A program made the translations under genes and the position numbers. The notes under the pieces are model-generated. The model saw only the letters and a program-made list of their open reading frames with translations. It made no database searches and had not been told where the DNA came from. A stretch of DNA of 64,000 nucleotides from Halictus rubicundus (lineage: Eukaryota; Arthropoda; Insecta; Hymenoptera; Halictidae), in assembly GCF_050948215.1 (NCBI RefSeq), contig NC_135155.1, positions 15,155,001 through 15,219,000 on the forward strand. The letters run 5' to 3'. How positions within the stretch are numbered: position 1 is the first letter of the stretch; every line of letters begins with the position of its first letter. Positions 11,515 to 23,696 of the stretch are shown piece by piece.

Positions 11515-11919
11515 TTAACACTAAACCTACCAAGCATTAACATTATCTAGTAAATATTGCCTTATAAAAATGACACCCCTAAATTTATTGAGGTTGTCCC
11601 GTAGTTTCAATATAACAAATGCTTGGACAAGGAAATTTACTTACTGTGCCTACATTAATTACACTTCTTTTTAAAGCATATTGAATATTAAAAAAGAGAT
11701 GTTGAATTTTTTCATTAAAATTAGTTAATATAGATGTTATATATCTCTTTTTCAATATTCATTATGCTTTGAAAATAAGTATAATTAATATAGACACGGT
11801 ACTTGATACCCTCACGGTAATGGGGTCCCTCACCCTATTTTCCATAAATGAATTTTTACAGTTTCAATAATCGTAAAATACGAAACCGGTCATTCTGACC
11901 GTGGTAGGTTTAGTGTCAA
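11515..11919. mobile_element. TTAA-type MITE with ends CACTAAACCTACCA, carrying an inner hairpin
   Basis: TTAA-CACTAAACCTACCA at 11515 is mirrored by TGGTAGGTTTAGTG-TCAA at 11902-11919, so one target copy has decayed. Next to the right end is CCGGTCATTCTGACCG, the palindrome typical of this family. The centre is itself a long inverted repeat (11637-11803). Confidence 0.7.
11637..11803. repeat. Imperfect inverted repeat inside the 11.5-kb MITE
   Basis: Left arm ATTAATTACACTTCTTTTTA...CATATTGAATATTAAAAAAGAGA pairs with TCTCTTTTTCAATATTCATTATG...AGTATAATTAATATAGACAC. Arms are about 65 bp, AT-rich. Confidence 0.7.
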
Positions 11920-12219
11920 TAAAAGGTCCCATTATCTAGGCAGGTAGCCTTCCGAAATCATTGCCATCGAATTTCCCGACAATAACAGCAATCAGGATAC
12001 TTCCGAACAATAGAACATCGCGAGCCTCATCGGCGACCTACAATTTATGACCGGCTCGGTTCCGCTTCCGTTGTCTGCTTAGGGTACCTGGCCTACCCAT
12101 ACACTTCTACGCGTTTCCCTCTCCCACGACGCTGTTTCTCCTACCACGGCCTGGTCACGTGGTAAAGCTTGAACAATTACGGTAGAGATCGTTTCGACAG
12201 TGACGGAGAGAATACTGTA
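11920..12219. other. Stretch with a dispersed segment
   Basis: 12095-12165 resembles 4562-4625 (CCCACGACGCTGTTTCTCC to GGTCACGTGG). A partly similar segment (GTTACGGTGATGATACTG) also occurs near 20511-20534. Confidence 0.3.
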
Positions 12220-12397
12220 CAGTGATTTCTCTATATATGTCGCCAAGACCTAGATGATAAACGTCGCGGAATTATCCCCTCTACGTCGAGAGGCCTCGGA
12301 CGCCGAGGAGTTTAAACACAACACGGCTCGGGGTATGCCTGGACGATATATGTCACTGGCAAGACCCTTGTTGCTGACATATATCGAGGATTCACTG
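12220..12397 (+). mobile_element. Pogo/Tc1-mariner-type MITE, copy 3
   Basis: It starts CAGTGATTTCTCTATATATG after TA and ends GAGGATTCACTG. The right flank is TG instead of TA. The core is GATGATAAACGTCGCGGAAT. Confidence 0.85.
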
Positions 12398-12500
12398 TGT
12401 TTCAGTACCGGTGGCTCAAAAAAGAATCGATGGAACCGTATTAACACTAGAACCACCGAACCAGTCAAAATGACTGGTGGATGATTTTTTCTTCAACCCT

Positions 12501-12820
12501 TTAACGCACAGTTTTTTTGAAAAAAACCGGCCAAAAAAATCAATTTTTGATATACTGCGCTTTCGTTCCATGGAAAAAGGCTATATTTTATTCTTGAATA
12601 AATAAGTGTTGTAGCTTACAATCCCATGTAAATGATAAATATCAATAAAACGATTGTTTTTTCTTTGCTTTCACATTGTTATTTTCAATTCTCGATTATA
12701 TTCGAGTGTGAAAAATTATGGCAGCATAAAATACAACGCCGCTCGAATTATCTCGAGTGCGCACAGTTTGGCCTGTTTAGCGCGCTCGAATTAACTCGAG
12801 CGGACAAGTTAAGGGGTTAA
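12501..12820. mobile_element. Probable nested TTAA-type insertion
   Basis: AACCCTTTAACGCACAG at the left and the inverse of TTAACCCCTTAACTTGTCCG at the right (ending 12820) suggest a second element inside the first. It holds the palindrome GCTCGAATTAACTCGAGC. The termini match only in part. Confidence 0.4.
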
Positions 12821-13365
12821 CGATCAGTGAAACTATGAAAACGTTTTCACGAGAAATTGTTTAATACATTTCTTCTTTGGAGTACATGTTACCATAAAAA
12901 TCGTATGAAACCTGAGCAAATTCAGTCTTGCTGTTATTATAAAGGGATAAGTCTAAGTCGTGAGTTTGCCTGTTTAACGCGCTCGAATTAACTCGAGCGG
13001 ACAAGTTAAGGGGTTAACGATCAGTGAAACTATGAAAACGTTTTCACGAGAAATTGTTTAACATACACATCTCTTCTTTGGAGTACATGTTACCATAAAA
13101 ATCGTATGAAACCTGAGCAAATTCAGTCTTGCTGTTATTATAAAGGGATAAGTCTAAGTCGTGAGTTTGCCTGTGTAGCGCGCTCGAATTAACTCGAGCG
13201 TGCAAATTAAGGGGTTAACGATCAGTGAAACTATGAAAACGTTTTCACGAGAAATTGTTTAATATACACATCTCTTCCTTGGAGTACATGTTACCATAAA
13301 AATCGTATGAAACCGGAGCAAATTCAGTCTTGCTGTTATTATAAAGGGATAAGTCGAAGTCGCGT
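12771..13365 (+). repeat. Tandem triplication, unit ~197-201 bp
   Basis: GCCTGTTTAGCGCGCTCGAA recurs at 12771, 12968 and 13169, each followed by ACTCGAGCG, GGGGTTAACGATCAGTGAAA and the rest of a nearly identical unit. High identity implies recent duplication. Confidence 0.9.
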
Positions 13366-13391
13366 TTAGGGCTCGGTGGTTCTAGTGTTAA

Positions 13392-15401
13392 CGATATTCC
13401 TGCTAGATTGGCAAAGCTTTTAGGGCTGCTGGCCTAGCCCCTGGCCCGACTTCGCGTCCCGTCTTTTTCACAATGATTCAAGGAAACAGGTCGAACGACG
13501 CCGGCCGGGATATGGGTTATTCAGGAACGGCCCCCGGTCGAACGTGACCCAGGATCGTGACCGTCATCCGGGCTCTCCCCAGAGACGATCATGAATCTAT
13601 CAGAAGGTAATTCTCGCGATCTCAGGAGCATTAGCTAAATGAGGACACGCCCGTGGCATGGCGCAGCGAGTGCAAGTCGAGTTCGGTGCAGCCGCATTAC
13701 GCCGCAGATCGAAATTCTTCCGCGTTGGTAAAAGTTTAATCGACTACGGACGGGGCCCGTGGTCTTGCATATCGAATAGATCCACGAGTACTACGCACCG
13801 TCCACTTCCGGCGAGAATACGTACGGCGGACAGTGCATTCTTCAGTTTTTCATTTTTTTTTTTTTTTTTTTTGTTGAATTACGTAAAACGAAGTATACAT
13901 GTTCTTCGAACCCTCCTCTTCGCATATTGCGAGCATAACTTTGAGAGAAATACGTATATTATAAATTACAAACTGTTGATTTGATAAATACCGTCGACTC
14001 TCTTTTTGTGCGGTAGATAGGCACAGAAAAATATTCAGAAACTTTATAAACAGCTATAACAAATAATTTTTTACAACATATTAAAGAGAATTTCTTTTAT
14101 GCGGTGGAGAGGGACCGCATAAAAAAAGAAGTCTCACTTAGAAAATATGTCAAAGATTTGCGGAATAGCGAGAAAGTGCCTTCCAAACGAAATAAATCAT
14201 TAAATTACGCATGGAAATATTTTTAAAAAATGTAATTTCTCATTTTGAACATGGAGAAATTTTCAAAATGCACACAATTCAATACTACTCGTCGTAGTAC
14301 AGAACGCGCATAAAAGAAAATCGCACAAAATAAAATTCGCATAGAAAAGGACCGCACGAAACGAGATTTGAGGTGGGGCTGTAAAAAAATATATAACTGG
14401 CGTAATTTTGATTATTTCCACTTACAGAAAAACACAGACGTACTTGAAATACGGATAAATACGTATGCAAAATCCCGTTGCAAACGGTTCAGTAGTTTTT
14501 CTGGGAAAAATTCGTGCGAAAACGCGAACATCCCCTTGATTACAGAACAATGTGGAGAAACAGCGACGACTGCTTTCACTCGAGGAAATAAATCCATTGT
14601 CGGGGCCCCGAATAAATTCGTGCACTTAATAGCAACTATCCGGCATAGTATTCGAAATAATGTATGGTTAATGTCGCGTCGCGAATGTGATTCGAGGGAC
14701 ACACGCGCAGAGAGCACAGGGGAGAGAGAGCCTGTTCCGCGTCGTGGCAGGCGAACGTTGAAACAATGAGAATGGATGGGGAATTTTTGTTGCGAGTACT
14801 CGCGGAAACAAACACGCCGCTGTACATTTAAAAGGGTGCTCCTATTAGACGCGGAGATTCGCGTTTGGCGCTCGCGAGAGTAATGGAAAGCTCCATGAAG
14901 CCGGATGCGGCTCGACGCACCGTGCGAAACAGAAACAGAACAAAGAAAAAAGGAGAAAAAAGAAGAAAGAAAGAAGAGGACGCAGAGAAAAATGTCGCGG
15001 CTCTGAAATTTCGGCAAATGCACGGGGCCGGAACGGAGTTCAGCGGACCTGACGGCAATTTTATCTAAATCATCCCTTCGCCGCGGTTCTTTTTTGACAC
15101 CGACGTATGTTTCCCTGTTGCTGCCTCTCCCTCTGCCCTTTGTTTCAACGGGCCGAGCTTCGCGTCGTCGGCTTCATTTGCGATGCTCCGGTTGTTTAGA
15201 GCCGTAATTAGATCGGAAAGTTTTACGGGGTTGCAGAGACGGGGAGAATTAACGATATTGTAGATGTAAACGCGGAACAACGTGTTCCGCCAAATGTGGA
15301 ATAATTTGTATATCATAAATCTGGAATGATGTATAAGTATGTTGTCATAACATAGTCTCCAAAGTCAAAGATCCAGAGCGCCACGCTTCAAGAAACCAAT
15401 A
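13392..15401. other. Unannotated stretch with poly-T
   Basis: A pure T run of 20 lies at 13853-13872; it could be the tail of a minus-strand retroposed sequence, but no body is recognised. A purine-rich AAAGAAGAAAG patch occurs at about 14940-14985. Open frames (for example 203 codons on -, 14412-15023) show no domain. Confidence 0.35.
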
Positions 15402-15580
15402 CAGTGGTTCTCTATATATGTCGCCAAGGCCTGGATGATAAACGTCGCGGAATTATCCCCACCACCGCGGGGTATACCCCGTGAGGGGCCGCGAAGCTCG
15501 AGAGGCCTCGAGGTATGTCTCCTGGACGATATATGTCGCTGGAAACACCCGTGTTGTTGACCTATATCGAGAATTCACTG
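15402..15580 (+). mobile_element. Pogo/Tc1-mariner-type MITE, copy 4
   Basis: It starts CAGTGGTTCTCTATATATGT after TA (15400-15401) and ends GAGAATTCACTG. The core GGATGATAAACGTCGCGGAA is conserved. Confidence 0.85.
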
Positions 15581-15584
15581 TGAG

Positions 15585-15925
15585 TGCACAAAACTCACCG
15601 ACAATTACACTTGTGCATAAAGATTCCTCTCAAGATAAATGGCGAAAAAATTTCAAAAAAATATCCTCACATTCCTTGAAATCTTGACGGAAAATTGAGC
15701 CTAGTCCCACCTCCCAGTTTTTAATACCAACATAACAGCGTACGCTCCAAGTAAACAGTAACTGCACTGTAACTCATCGTCACTCCCGCATAAAGATTCT
15801 ACCCAAAATCTCAGTCCAAAAAATTTGAAAAAATGTACTCACATTCCTCGAGACCTCGCCTACAAAATGAGCCCAGCCCCGCAACACAATCTTCAAAATC
15901 AAGGTCACAGTAAATACTCGAAGCT
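15585..15925 (+). repeat. Degenerate ~174-bp tandem duplication
   Basis: GCATAAAGATTC at 15614 and 15788 begin similar blocks, each with AAAAAATTT-AAAAAAAT, CTCACATTCCT and AAAATGAGCC/AAATTGAGCC. Confidence 0.6.
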
Positions 15926-17749
15926 TCCAGTGCGCCGCGCATTAAACAACAACCTCGAAATTCAAGGGCTGGTATTTCGCACACAAAATGAAAATCAGCG
16001 AAACGATGACTTAAACCCCCCCTAATTTGGCGCCCGGAAAACGAGTAACGATCGGTACAGCGTGCAACGAGCCTCCGTTGTCGGTAACAACAACAACAAC
16101 TTCGGACCGTTCGCCTTGGCCGACAAAACGCGGCGGCGTGAATTCGCGGATAGAATATTTCGCGGCAAGTAGACCGCAAGAAATCTTAATTGAACCGCTG
16201 GAAGGGTCCATCCGGGCCGTGTATTTTCGGGATGGACGTCGTCGACGTGAATGGCCGAGACGCCGTCGCCGGATTCCGAGTGCCAGAGTAGCGCCGCGAC
16301 GCCGACCGTGCTCTGGATCAAGGAGTTTAGTGACGCTTTGATAAAACTTTCAACCGGACGAGGAATACCCAACCCAAATCTGCAACGAAAAATTCTGAAA
16401 AACAGTTTCCTTGTAAACTACATACACCATGCGTACTCGAAAGCCGTTCTCCTCGTTTTTTAACCCTTTGAGAACGATTATACGTTTAATTCCTGAAGTT
16501 GCATAAATAATTTAATCGCGTACATTAGTTGAGACCTGTACATTTGTACCATTATTTAAAATTGCAATGTTCTGCAGACTGTTGAAAATTTTATATCTAA
16601 CCCTCGCATGGTGGATATTTACATGATGTCTTTATAAAATTCCTGTGCATTCAAGTTTTTAAATATATTTTTACAGATTAGGCTTAGCTACTAGATAATT
16701 ATATAACTGTGTTAACTTTGTTGAACAATGAATTTTTAAATGAAATGGCTACACTCGATTTTTACCATTGTACCATTTTCACATAAAGTACTGGAAATCA
16801 TCCCTCATGGACGCTTGAAATATATTTTTTCGTGAAATATGTTAGGAGGGACGAAAACTATAATGCGTTAGGACGGATTTGAAAGGAGAGTTTGCACAAA
16901 AGTTGTAAGGGAGAAATGTGACTAAACTCTCTGACGTGGATCGGTGTGTGCGAGGCGTCGCGACGCGCCACGGTGAATTGGCTCGAACAGAGAAATCTAT
17001 TCTGACCGCGGGATGCCGCGGGCCTCGCGATACGCTAATATAGTATGCTTCGCAGATGCTAAGAATGGCATGAGTCCTCTCCTGTTGTTCCCTTTTCGAT
17101 CCGATCCGCTCCGATCCGCTCCGCTCCTCTCGCAAGCGCGAATTCAGCCGCGATGCGATTCGATTCCGAGGGTTATTTTTGCGGGCCGAGAAAAACAATT
17201 TGGATTCGCGGGTGTCGGGGTCGGCCCATCTGTGTCGAATATTCGCGAAATGCAATTATCTTTCGGATAAAAATGTTCTGACTCGACCGCAATCGACGCG
17301 TTATAAATTAATTCTGTTTCTTAATCATTTCAATGAAACTATCTCGACGAGGATAGAACGATTAGTTGGGAGCGTATTCGTAAATTGGCAACGGAGTGAG
17401 GCCTCTTTCAAGATGTTTGCGAGTATCGCAGCGTAAACGGAGGTGTTTTAATAAAGTGTCGAAAGATGTCAGAATTGGGATTGTTTGGCATGAAAGAGTT
17501 TTTTTCTCGCGACGTGAATTGCCACGTTCCTCTCCGATCTAAAAGCTCAAAGGTGAGGCCGAGCGTAGTCTCCAAACATTTTCCTGGCCACTTGACACCG
17601 AACCCGGGGCACTCTTTGAATAAGACGAATTGTGCGAGTATAGATCTCGTTTCCAGTTTGCTCCTTTCCTCCTTTCTTGTCGTTCGGCTTCCGTTTAGCG
17701 AGTCCAATTCCCATCTTCCAATGTAAAACACGGTAAAACGAAATTTCCA
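15926..17749. other. Unannotated stretch
   Basis: A GC-rich block at 16027-16345 carries overlapping open frames on both strands (104 codons +, 116 and 122 codons -) without a recognisable domain or paired splice sites. A lone TTAACCCTTTGAGAACGATT at about 16463 may be a piggyBac-type end without its partner. (CCGAT)-like repeats lie at 17097-17125. Confidence 0.35.
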
Positions 17750-18480
17750 GAGAGGAGACTGAAATGATGCCATTACACTAACAATCAAGCGACAGAGGGA
17801 TGAAACTTTTACCCAATTATTCTTGAAACATTGCAGAATAAGGCAAAAATGAGAAAAAAGAATTGACAAGTGTTTCTCGACCTCGAAAATATTTGTCCAA
17901 GTTACCAAAAACTGTAAATCCTAGAAACCAGCTGTCCCTCTTCCTGGACACTACCCCCTAAAAAATCGTGTAACTTTTGATAGAAATAAAATAGAGCGAT
18001 GAAACTTTCGCTAAATTGTAGCCGAAACATTGCAGAATAAGGCAAAAATAAGGAAAAAAATCGACAAGTGTTTCTCGACCTCGAAAATATTTGTCCAAGT
18101 TGCTAAAAACTGTAAATCAAAGCAACCAGCTGTCCCTCTTCCTGGACACTATCCCCCTAAAAAATCGTGTAACTTTTGACAGAATTGAAATAGAGCGATG
18201 AAACCTTCGCTAAATTATAGCTGAAGCATCACAGAATAAGGCAAAAATAAGAAACAAAAATTGACAAGTGTTTCTCGACCTCGAAAATATTTATCCAAGT
18301 TACCAAAAACTGTAAATCAAAGAAACCAGCTGTCCCTCTTCCTGAACACTGCCCCCTAAAAAATCGTGTAACTTTTGACAGAATTAAAATAGAGCGATGA
18401 AACTTTCGCTAAATTGTAGCTGAAGCATCACAGAATAAGGCAAAAATAAGAAACAACGCATCAGAGATAAGTCTCGACCT
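17750..18480 (+). repeat. Tandem array, 199-bp unit, ~3.5 copies
   Basis: AGAGCGATGAAACTTTCGCT-type starts recur at 17793, 17992, 18191 and 18390, a constant spacing of 199 bp. Each unit carries CAGAATAAGGCAAAAAT, GTTTCTCGACCTCGAAAATA and CAGCTGTCCCTCTTCCTG. Confidence 0.9.
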
Positions 18481-20599
18481 CTATCACTTGTCAAAGTTAT
18501 CAAAATACTGTAAATCATCTTTGTGGTATCTTGAACACCACCCAGTCGATTTTTCTAAAATCTCAAAAAATCAGACAGATTCTGTAACCAAAATCCGTAA
18601 GAAAAGGTGTACAAAATGTCAACAAAAAGGTCCGCCCACTTTTCACAACGTACAAACAGAAACTCGTTCGAGAAAGGTCAACCTCAATAAATATTTTGTG
18701 TCCTGCACGTGCGCCGTCACGTTAGAAAGAGCACCCCCGTAACGTCCTCCCGCTTCTGTTCCATAAACCACCCCCACGACTTGACACTCGGGGCACGTAG
18801 TATAATTCTTTACCTTACCTTTCCCCTCCGCCGAAGGATGCACGATTCTCGGCTCTCCGATCTAACCAGCGACGCAACCAGCAACAGCAGCATCCCCTAA
18901 CCACCCCACCATCCCCTAACCGCCACCAAGGTTCTAGGTTTATCCTCTTGCGTTTCCCTTCCGTCTTCCTGTCTTCCGCGGCAGTGTAGCCATAAGTCGA
19001 CTAGCCTACTGTTTATCCCCGATTCGGAGATAATGATTCATGCCCCGGGGCTGTTGAATCTTCGGATAACGCCGCGTTTAGGATGCGTTCGGTGATCGAT
19101 AATAGAAAAATTATGCGATCGGTATAGAACGTCGCGAATACCGGGTTTCGCGACTCTTTCACGTGAGACGAGTATGCTTGTTTGGGAAAAGTTTTCGAAT
19201 CGATTTATACAATTTTCAAAAATTTGTTTGCAATGAAAAATTGAAGTTGAATTGAAACATGTTTAGGTCACGATTTTTAACTGCTTTACCTAAGCCTATA
19301 GTGAAAATTTAAACGCCGTTTGTAAATGTAACTGAGAGTTACACGGCATAGTGTTACCGATCTAATATTTCTGTATATTTATCATCATTCGTATTATTTA
19401 TGAATAAATTTTCTATTGCGTTTTGACACGTAGATAGTTGTTTGCGCAAACGAAAAACGACCACACCGAAAATCGGTCGCATCGAAATAAATTGGCACAG
19501 AAAATTGCAGAAGATAAAAAGAGTGTGGCCAATATGCACCAGTTTCTCATGCGCCCATTACACCCGACAGAATTAATTAAAATCCCGCGGAGTTCAGAGA
19601 ACGCAGCATTTAATTGTGAATTATTAAGAGGAAAATAAACATTTTGTATATTTTGTAAAGCTCATTTAATCTTCTCATTTAAATTGAACAGATTCTGCAA
19701 AACTGGTGATTTATCCTTACATTTAATTTCCCCCTCTCTAATTTCTCTCTCTCTCTCACTCTCTCTCTCTCTGAGGAAAAAAAACATAAAAATAAATACA
19801 GAGCATCGAATTATAAAATTTACGGGGAGCGTATTAACATTCGCGAATTTCGTTGTTGGTTATTATCATTATCCTGATTTCCGTTCACTTACGTACTCTT
19901 GTAAACAAACGTAGAAACACATCGTTATTTTCAGAGCTCGTGAATTTCATTTGAAATTAATGTAAAAAGGGGGAAACTGTTTGAAATGATACACTGCTTG
20001 TTCGTATTACCTGTTCAATGGATATGAATTATTTATTTGATAACCATCTTATCATTCCCACTATTAATTCTTTGATCTCTTACTCCCCTCTTCCCCCTCC
20101 ATTTCTTTTCTCATTTCGTCAATATTTCTAAGCAATACTGTTTCAACAACTTTTCAATACATATATTTATTATCTTCGGTCCTCTACAGTCCTCCATCCA
20201 AATGTATACTAAACGGAACAGGTTAACCATGGAGCAAATGTATCAACAATACAAGTCGTATTTGGTTGGTAACTATATCGTGTTTGGTATCATTTCAATT
20301 AGAAAAACAAGATGGCTACGATGCTAAATGTTTCATAAAAAACAATCAAAAATTAGAAAAGTTGCAATCTTTTGGTTGGCTTGTGAGTCTCACCGACACT
20401 TAACCTCTCGCTGGCTCGGTCGTCGAACGTGTTTTACCGCCTGACTGGTTCCGAGGGGGATCCCCCCCAGTGGTGGGGATAAAATTTGGACAGTTACGAT
20501 GGAGACCTTCGCGACAGTTACGGTGATGATACTGCAAAATCTAAAAAAATTCTGGTTAATCGATTTGGCTCACTTCTTGAGCTTGGTACACTAGAGAAG
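18481..20599. other. Unannotated stretch
   Basis: A CT tract occurs at about 19739-19773. Near 20449-20535 there is a GGGATCCCCCCCAGTGGTGGGGATA segment similar to the core of the TA-type MITEs, a possible relic. No exon or RNA gene recognised. Confidence 0.35.
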
Positions 20600-21250
20600 C
20601 TATGCTTCTGAATTATGCTCGCTCGGCGCTGCCTCGTTTGTTAACGGGGCGCCTTGCGGTGCTTCGCGATTGGTGGAACATTCCCGGAGACAGCCGCGGG
20701 GGCGGGTGGTGACTGCTCTCTCGAACAGCGCATTTTCTCTCGTTTTTCAGACCCCCCTCCCCGCGGGCGGCTGAGAACCATAAGTTCGCTCGTATCGCGT
20801 CATGTTGCATTAGCGGGGCGACGAGGTGGCACGCCGTCCTCGGGGCTTCTTCCATTTCACGTCCTGGCATCCCTCGACGACCCGTTTCCAACCCTCTCGC
20901 ACCCTCTCCCTCTCCCTCTCTCTCTCTCTTTTTCTCTCTTTCTCTCTGCTCTGGCCTGGTCGTCGTGCCACCTACAGCTTTCGAATTGTCGCCTTTCTCT
21001 GTCTTATCCGTCCCTGACTCGGTATGCATGTCCTTCGTTCTACTTCTGTAACCGCGTTTCGACCCGGTTCGCCCGATGACCTCCACGCTGGCCACCCCTT
21101 CTTCTTCTTCTTCTTCTTCTTCCTCCTCCTCCTCCTTTTCGCCGTTCGAACGGCCCCGCGTTTCCCTCGATCGATTCGGTTTCGTTCATTAGCGGGTCTG
21201 GTCGACGAGACCCTGCTCAATCCAGCCCGACTGGATCAATTGAAGTGATC
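20600..21250. repeat. GC-rich block with CT and (TTC)n/(TCC)n tracts
   Basis: A CT-rich run occurs at about 20900-20950, then TTC/TCC triplets at about 21099-21137. Open frames over it (160 codons -, 141 codons +) are low-complexity and overlap each other. Not called as genes. Confidence 0.5.
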
Positions 21251-22664
21251 GTTCTTGATCGACAGATCCTTGCTCTTCTTCATGGTTTCCTTAGGAAACT
21301 TTTGGCAATATATTTGTAACGATTTTCTGATTGAAACGATACCAGACACGGTACAATTCGCAGCATATAGGTCCTCGATTCTCCGAACCAATGATGTATT
21401 TAATTTCTACGTTCATTGTACGTCAATTTTTCATAAATTCTCGCAAAAATTTCCAATCTCCCCGTTTAATCTGTATTTCATTAATTTCGATGTCAATACC
21501 TTTTTGTTTTTAATGATCTCTTTATGAAACTTGTACCGTCACATTTTCGACATTTCTCGGATTAAAATGCATCCAGACGTGACATCATTCGGAGCGTATT
21601 TTATCGGTTTAATTCACTGCGATATTCTTGTTGGAAAATTATGAATCTATGAAAATTGAAAGGGCCTACCAACGCTTGAAAGTGGATATATTGGACGACG
21701 AATCACGTTGTTTCATTCCAATATAACCTGTGACGAAATGACACGTTAAACGATGTCGTCGGTTCGGATAATCGAGGTTCTAGTATGTCGTGGATTAAGC
21801 GAGTAAATACTGTGCAAAATGTGTCGTGTTCGATATCATTTCAATCAGAAAATTGTCGCGAATATGTTGCTGTGGAAATAATTACTGCAACATGCTGCAG
21901 ATTTTTGTGGTAATTCTTTAATTGATAGACCGCGAATTTTATACACTTGCAGCGAAGATGAGTCGATGAAATATAAAACAGTAAAAATTTCTGCCCTTTT
22001 GAACTTATTACAATTGTTAAGACGGAAAATACATTCTTATTGATCCAAGAAAAATTTTTATTGTGCATAAAGATCCGTAGTCGATTAGAATATGTGTTAG
22101 GGTCGCTATTGAAAACAGCTTTCACTTATTTAACTAATTTTTGCAACACACACACACACATACACACACATTGTACACACTTCGGTGACCAACTCGAGCG
22201 AAATGCATCAGTTACATCTTCCGAATCTTCGGCAACAATTAATCACTCCGACACAATTGGAAATAATTCGATTGTGGTACAGCCGAGAGATCGGAAATCA
22301 GGAGTTGATGATCCATTGAAAGACGACAAGCGTATTTCATCTGCGGATTCGGGGACGTTGAAAGACGTTTTCGAGCTCTGGCACGTTTGTTTGGCCACAG
22401 TACATATTATTCGATATCGAGCGCGTCGATATCGTCGAGCTCCAATTTGTAATCTCGTCGGTTTGTAATGTCGTTACCAAGCTACCGGATGCGTTCGAGT
22501 CTATTCAAATATTGATCTCGATAGCTCGAAACCGGAGACTCGATGCTCGAACTCGTGTCCCGATGTTCGAGCAAATGAACGCGATTACTCGCTACCATCC
22601 GGTTCGATTTTCTTCGATGACTCCCTGCATCCCCACAATTTTTCCAACGTCCAAAATATTATTA
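21251..22664. other. Unannotated stretch with a CA tract
   Basis: A (CA)n tract lies at about 22146-22171. GCATAAAGATCCGTAGTCGA at about 22066-22085 resembles a terminus of the TAGACTGCGG family, possibly a relic. A 142-codon open frame at 22040-22468 has no known domain. Confidence 0.35.
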
Positions 22665-22856
22665 CTAGACTGCGGATCTTTATGCATTTAAGGCTTATGA
22701 AAATTTTCGGAAAATGCTATAACACAAGATTCGATAGAATTCAGTACGATTTTCATTTGTTTTGCATTTTCTGTTCCTATGAAAAATTTTACTTCGCTCC
22801 ACCTTCGTAAAATCTGTCTACGAAAATTGAAAATTGCATAAACATCCGCAGTCTAG
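22665..22856. mobile_element. MITE of the TAGACTGCGGATTT family, best-preserved copy
   Basis: CTAGACTGCGGATCTTTATG at 22665 is mirrored by CATAAACATCCGCAGTCTAG ending at 22856, so the terminal repeat is at least 21 bp with one mismatch. Length 192 bp, no coding capacity. The target duplication is unclear. Confidence 0.8.
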
Positions 22857-23444
22857 ACTTACGACAATGTTCTGCGATCTGTGTCTGAATTATTTCATTT
22901 TTATCGTGGCTATTATCAGGTAAAATAATAATATTATCAGGCAAATATAATTTCTAAAATTCACAGTACAACGACGTTTCATTAGACGACGATTTTAACG
23001 CACCATGGCGGTCTAATTTGCGACCGGCAGGCCCGCTTGTCAAAAGGTTAAACAATCCCCTTGAACCATGGGAGGCGAAGCGACGCGACGCGACGCGACG
23101 CGTCGCCTGAATAAAACATTCGTCCGGCCATTAAGTATCCTGAAACGCGCTCGGGGAAGGAGTTCGCTAATCTGAATTTTTATTCGCCGGTTTCGCGAAA
23201 GAAGTCGAACGGAGAAACATTCGATCCACTCAGAACGTGCGAGATCTCGAAGCTGTTGACTCTCGCGAGGATTGCTTCCGGTTCCTCCTGGCGTCGCATG
23301 ATCTCCCTGCTGCCTCGGAACCGTCTCACAGTGAACCGTTCGACTCAAAATCCTCGCCAATAACCATTCCAACATATACACTCTACAATTTTCATTTCTT
23401 TTTCAAGTGGGATTTATTCATTCAGGAATTCATTCAATCAATTT
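22857..23444. other. Stretch with a (CGACG)n patch
   Basis: GCGACGCGACGCGACGCGAC lies at about 23078-23105. Nothing else named. Confidence 0.35.
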
Positions 23445-23696
23445 CACTCATAAACTCGAATGATGCTTATAAGGCATCACTAAAAATTGCTGTACCATTA
23501 TTCAAAATATTTTTTACATTGTTAAATTTGTTTGTATTTAATAAATAACTAAATATTTCGGTATTGTACGAGTAAGTTGCGCCATTTTCGTATGTATAAC
23601 ATGAAAAAAAAAAATATATATATAGAAGGGCAATATTCTAGGTCGGTAGAAATGCTTCATTTTGGAGTTAAAATAGCCTCGAGTGCAAAGGGTTAA
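23445..23696 (+). mobile_element. PiggyBac-type MITE, CCCTTTGCACTCGA family, copy 1
   Basis: The right end TCGAGTGCAAAGGG-TTAA is intact (to 23696); the left end has decayed (CTCATAAACTCGAATG). The body (CATCACTAAAAATTGCTGTA, TTTTACATTGTTAAATTTGT) matches the copies at 28176 and 58748. Confidence 0.75.

Larger units (their letters stand above)
12441..13391. mobile_element. Composite TTAA-type element with ends CACTAGAACCACCGA
   Basis: TTAA-CACTAGAACCACCGA at 12441 is exactly mirrored by TCGGTGGTTCTAGTG-TTAA ending at 13391. Next to the left end is CCAGTCAAAATGACTGG. Inside lie a probable nested insertion and a tandem triplication (12771-13365). The 951-bp element has no coding capacity. The TTAA sites fit the piggyBac superfamily. 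Confidence 0.8.

Noticed and set aside
22916..22925. Second ratchet site candidate at TATCAG|GTAAAA
   Set aside because: Weak pyrimidine tract and a poor donor compared with the 8777 site. The same holds for TTTCAG|GTAAAA at about 34948 and TTTCAG|GTAGCG at about 41764.
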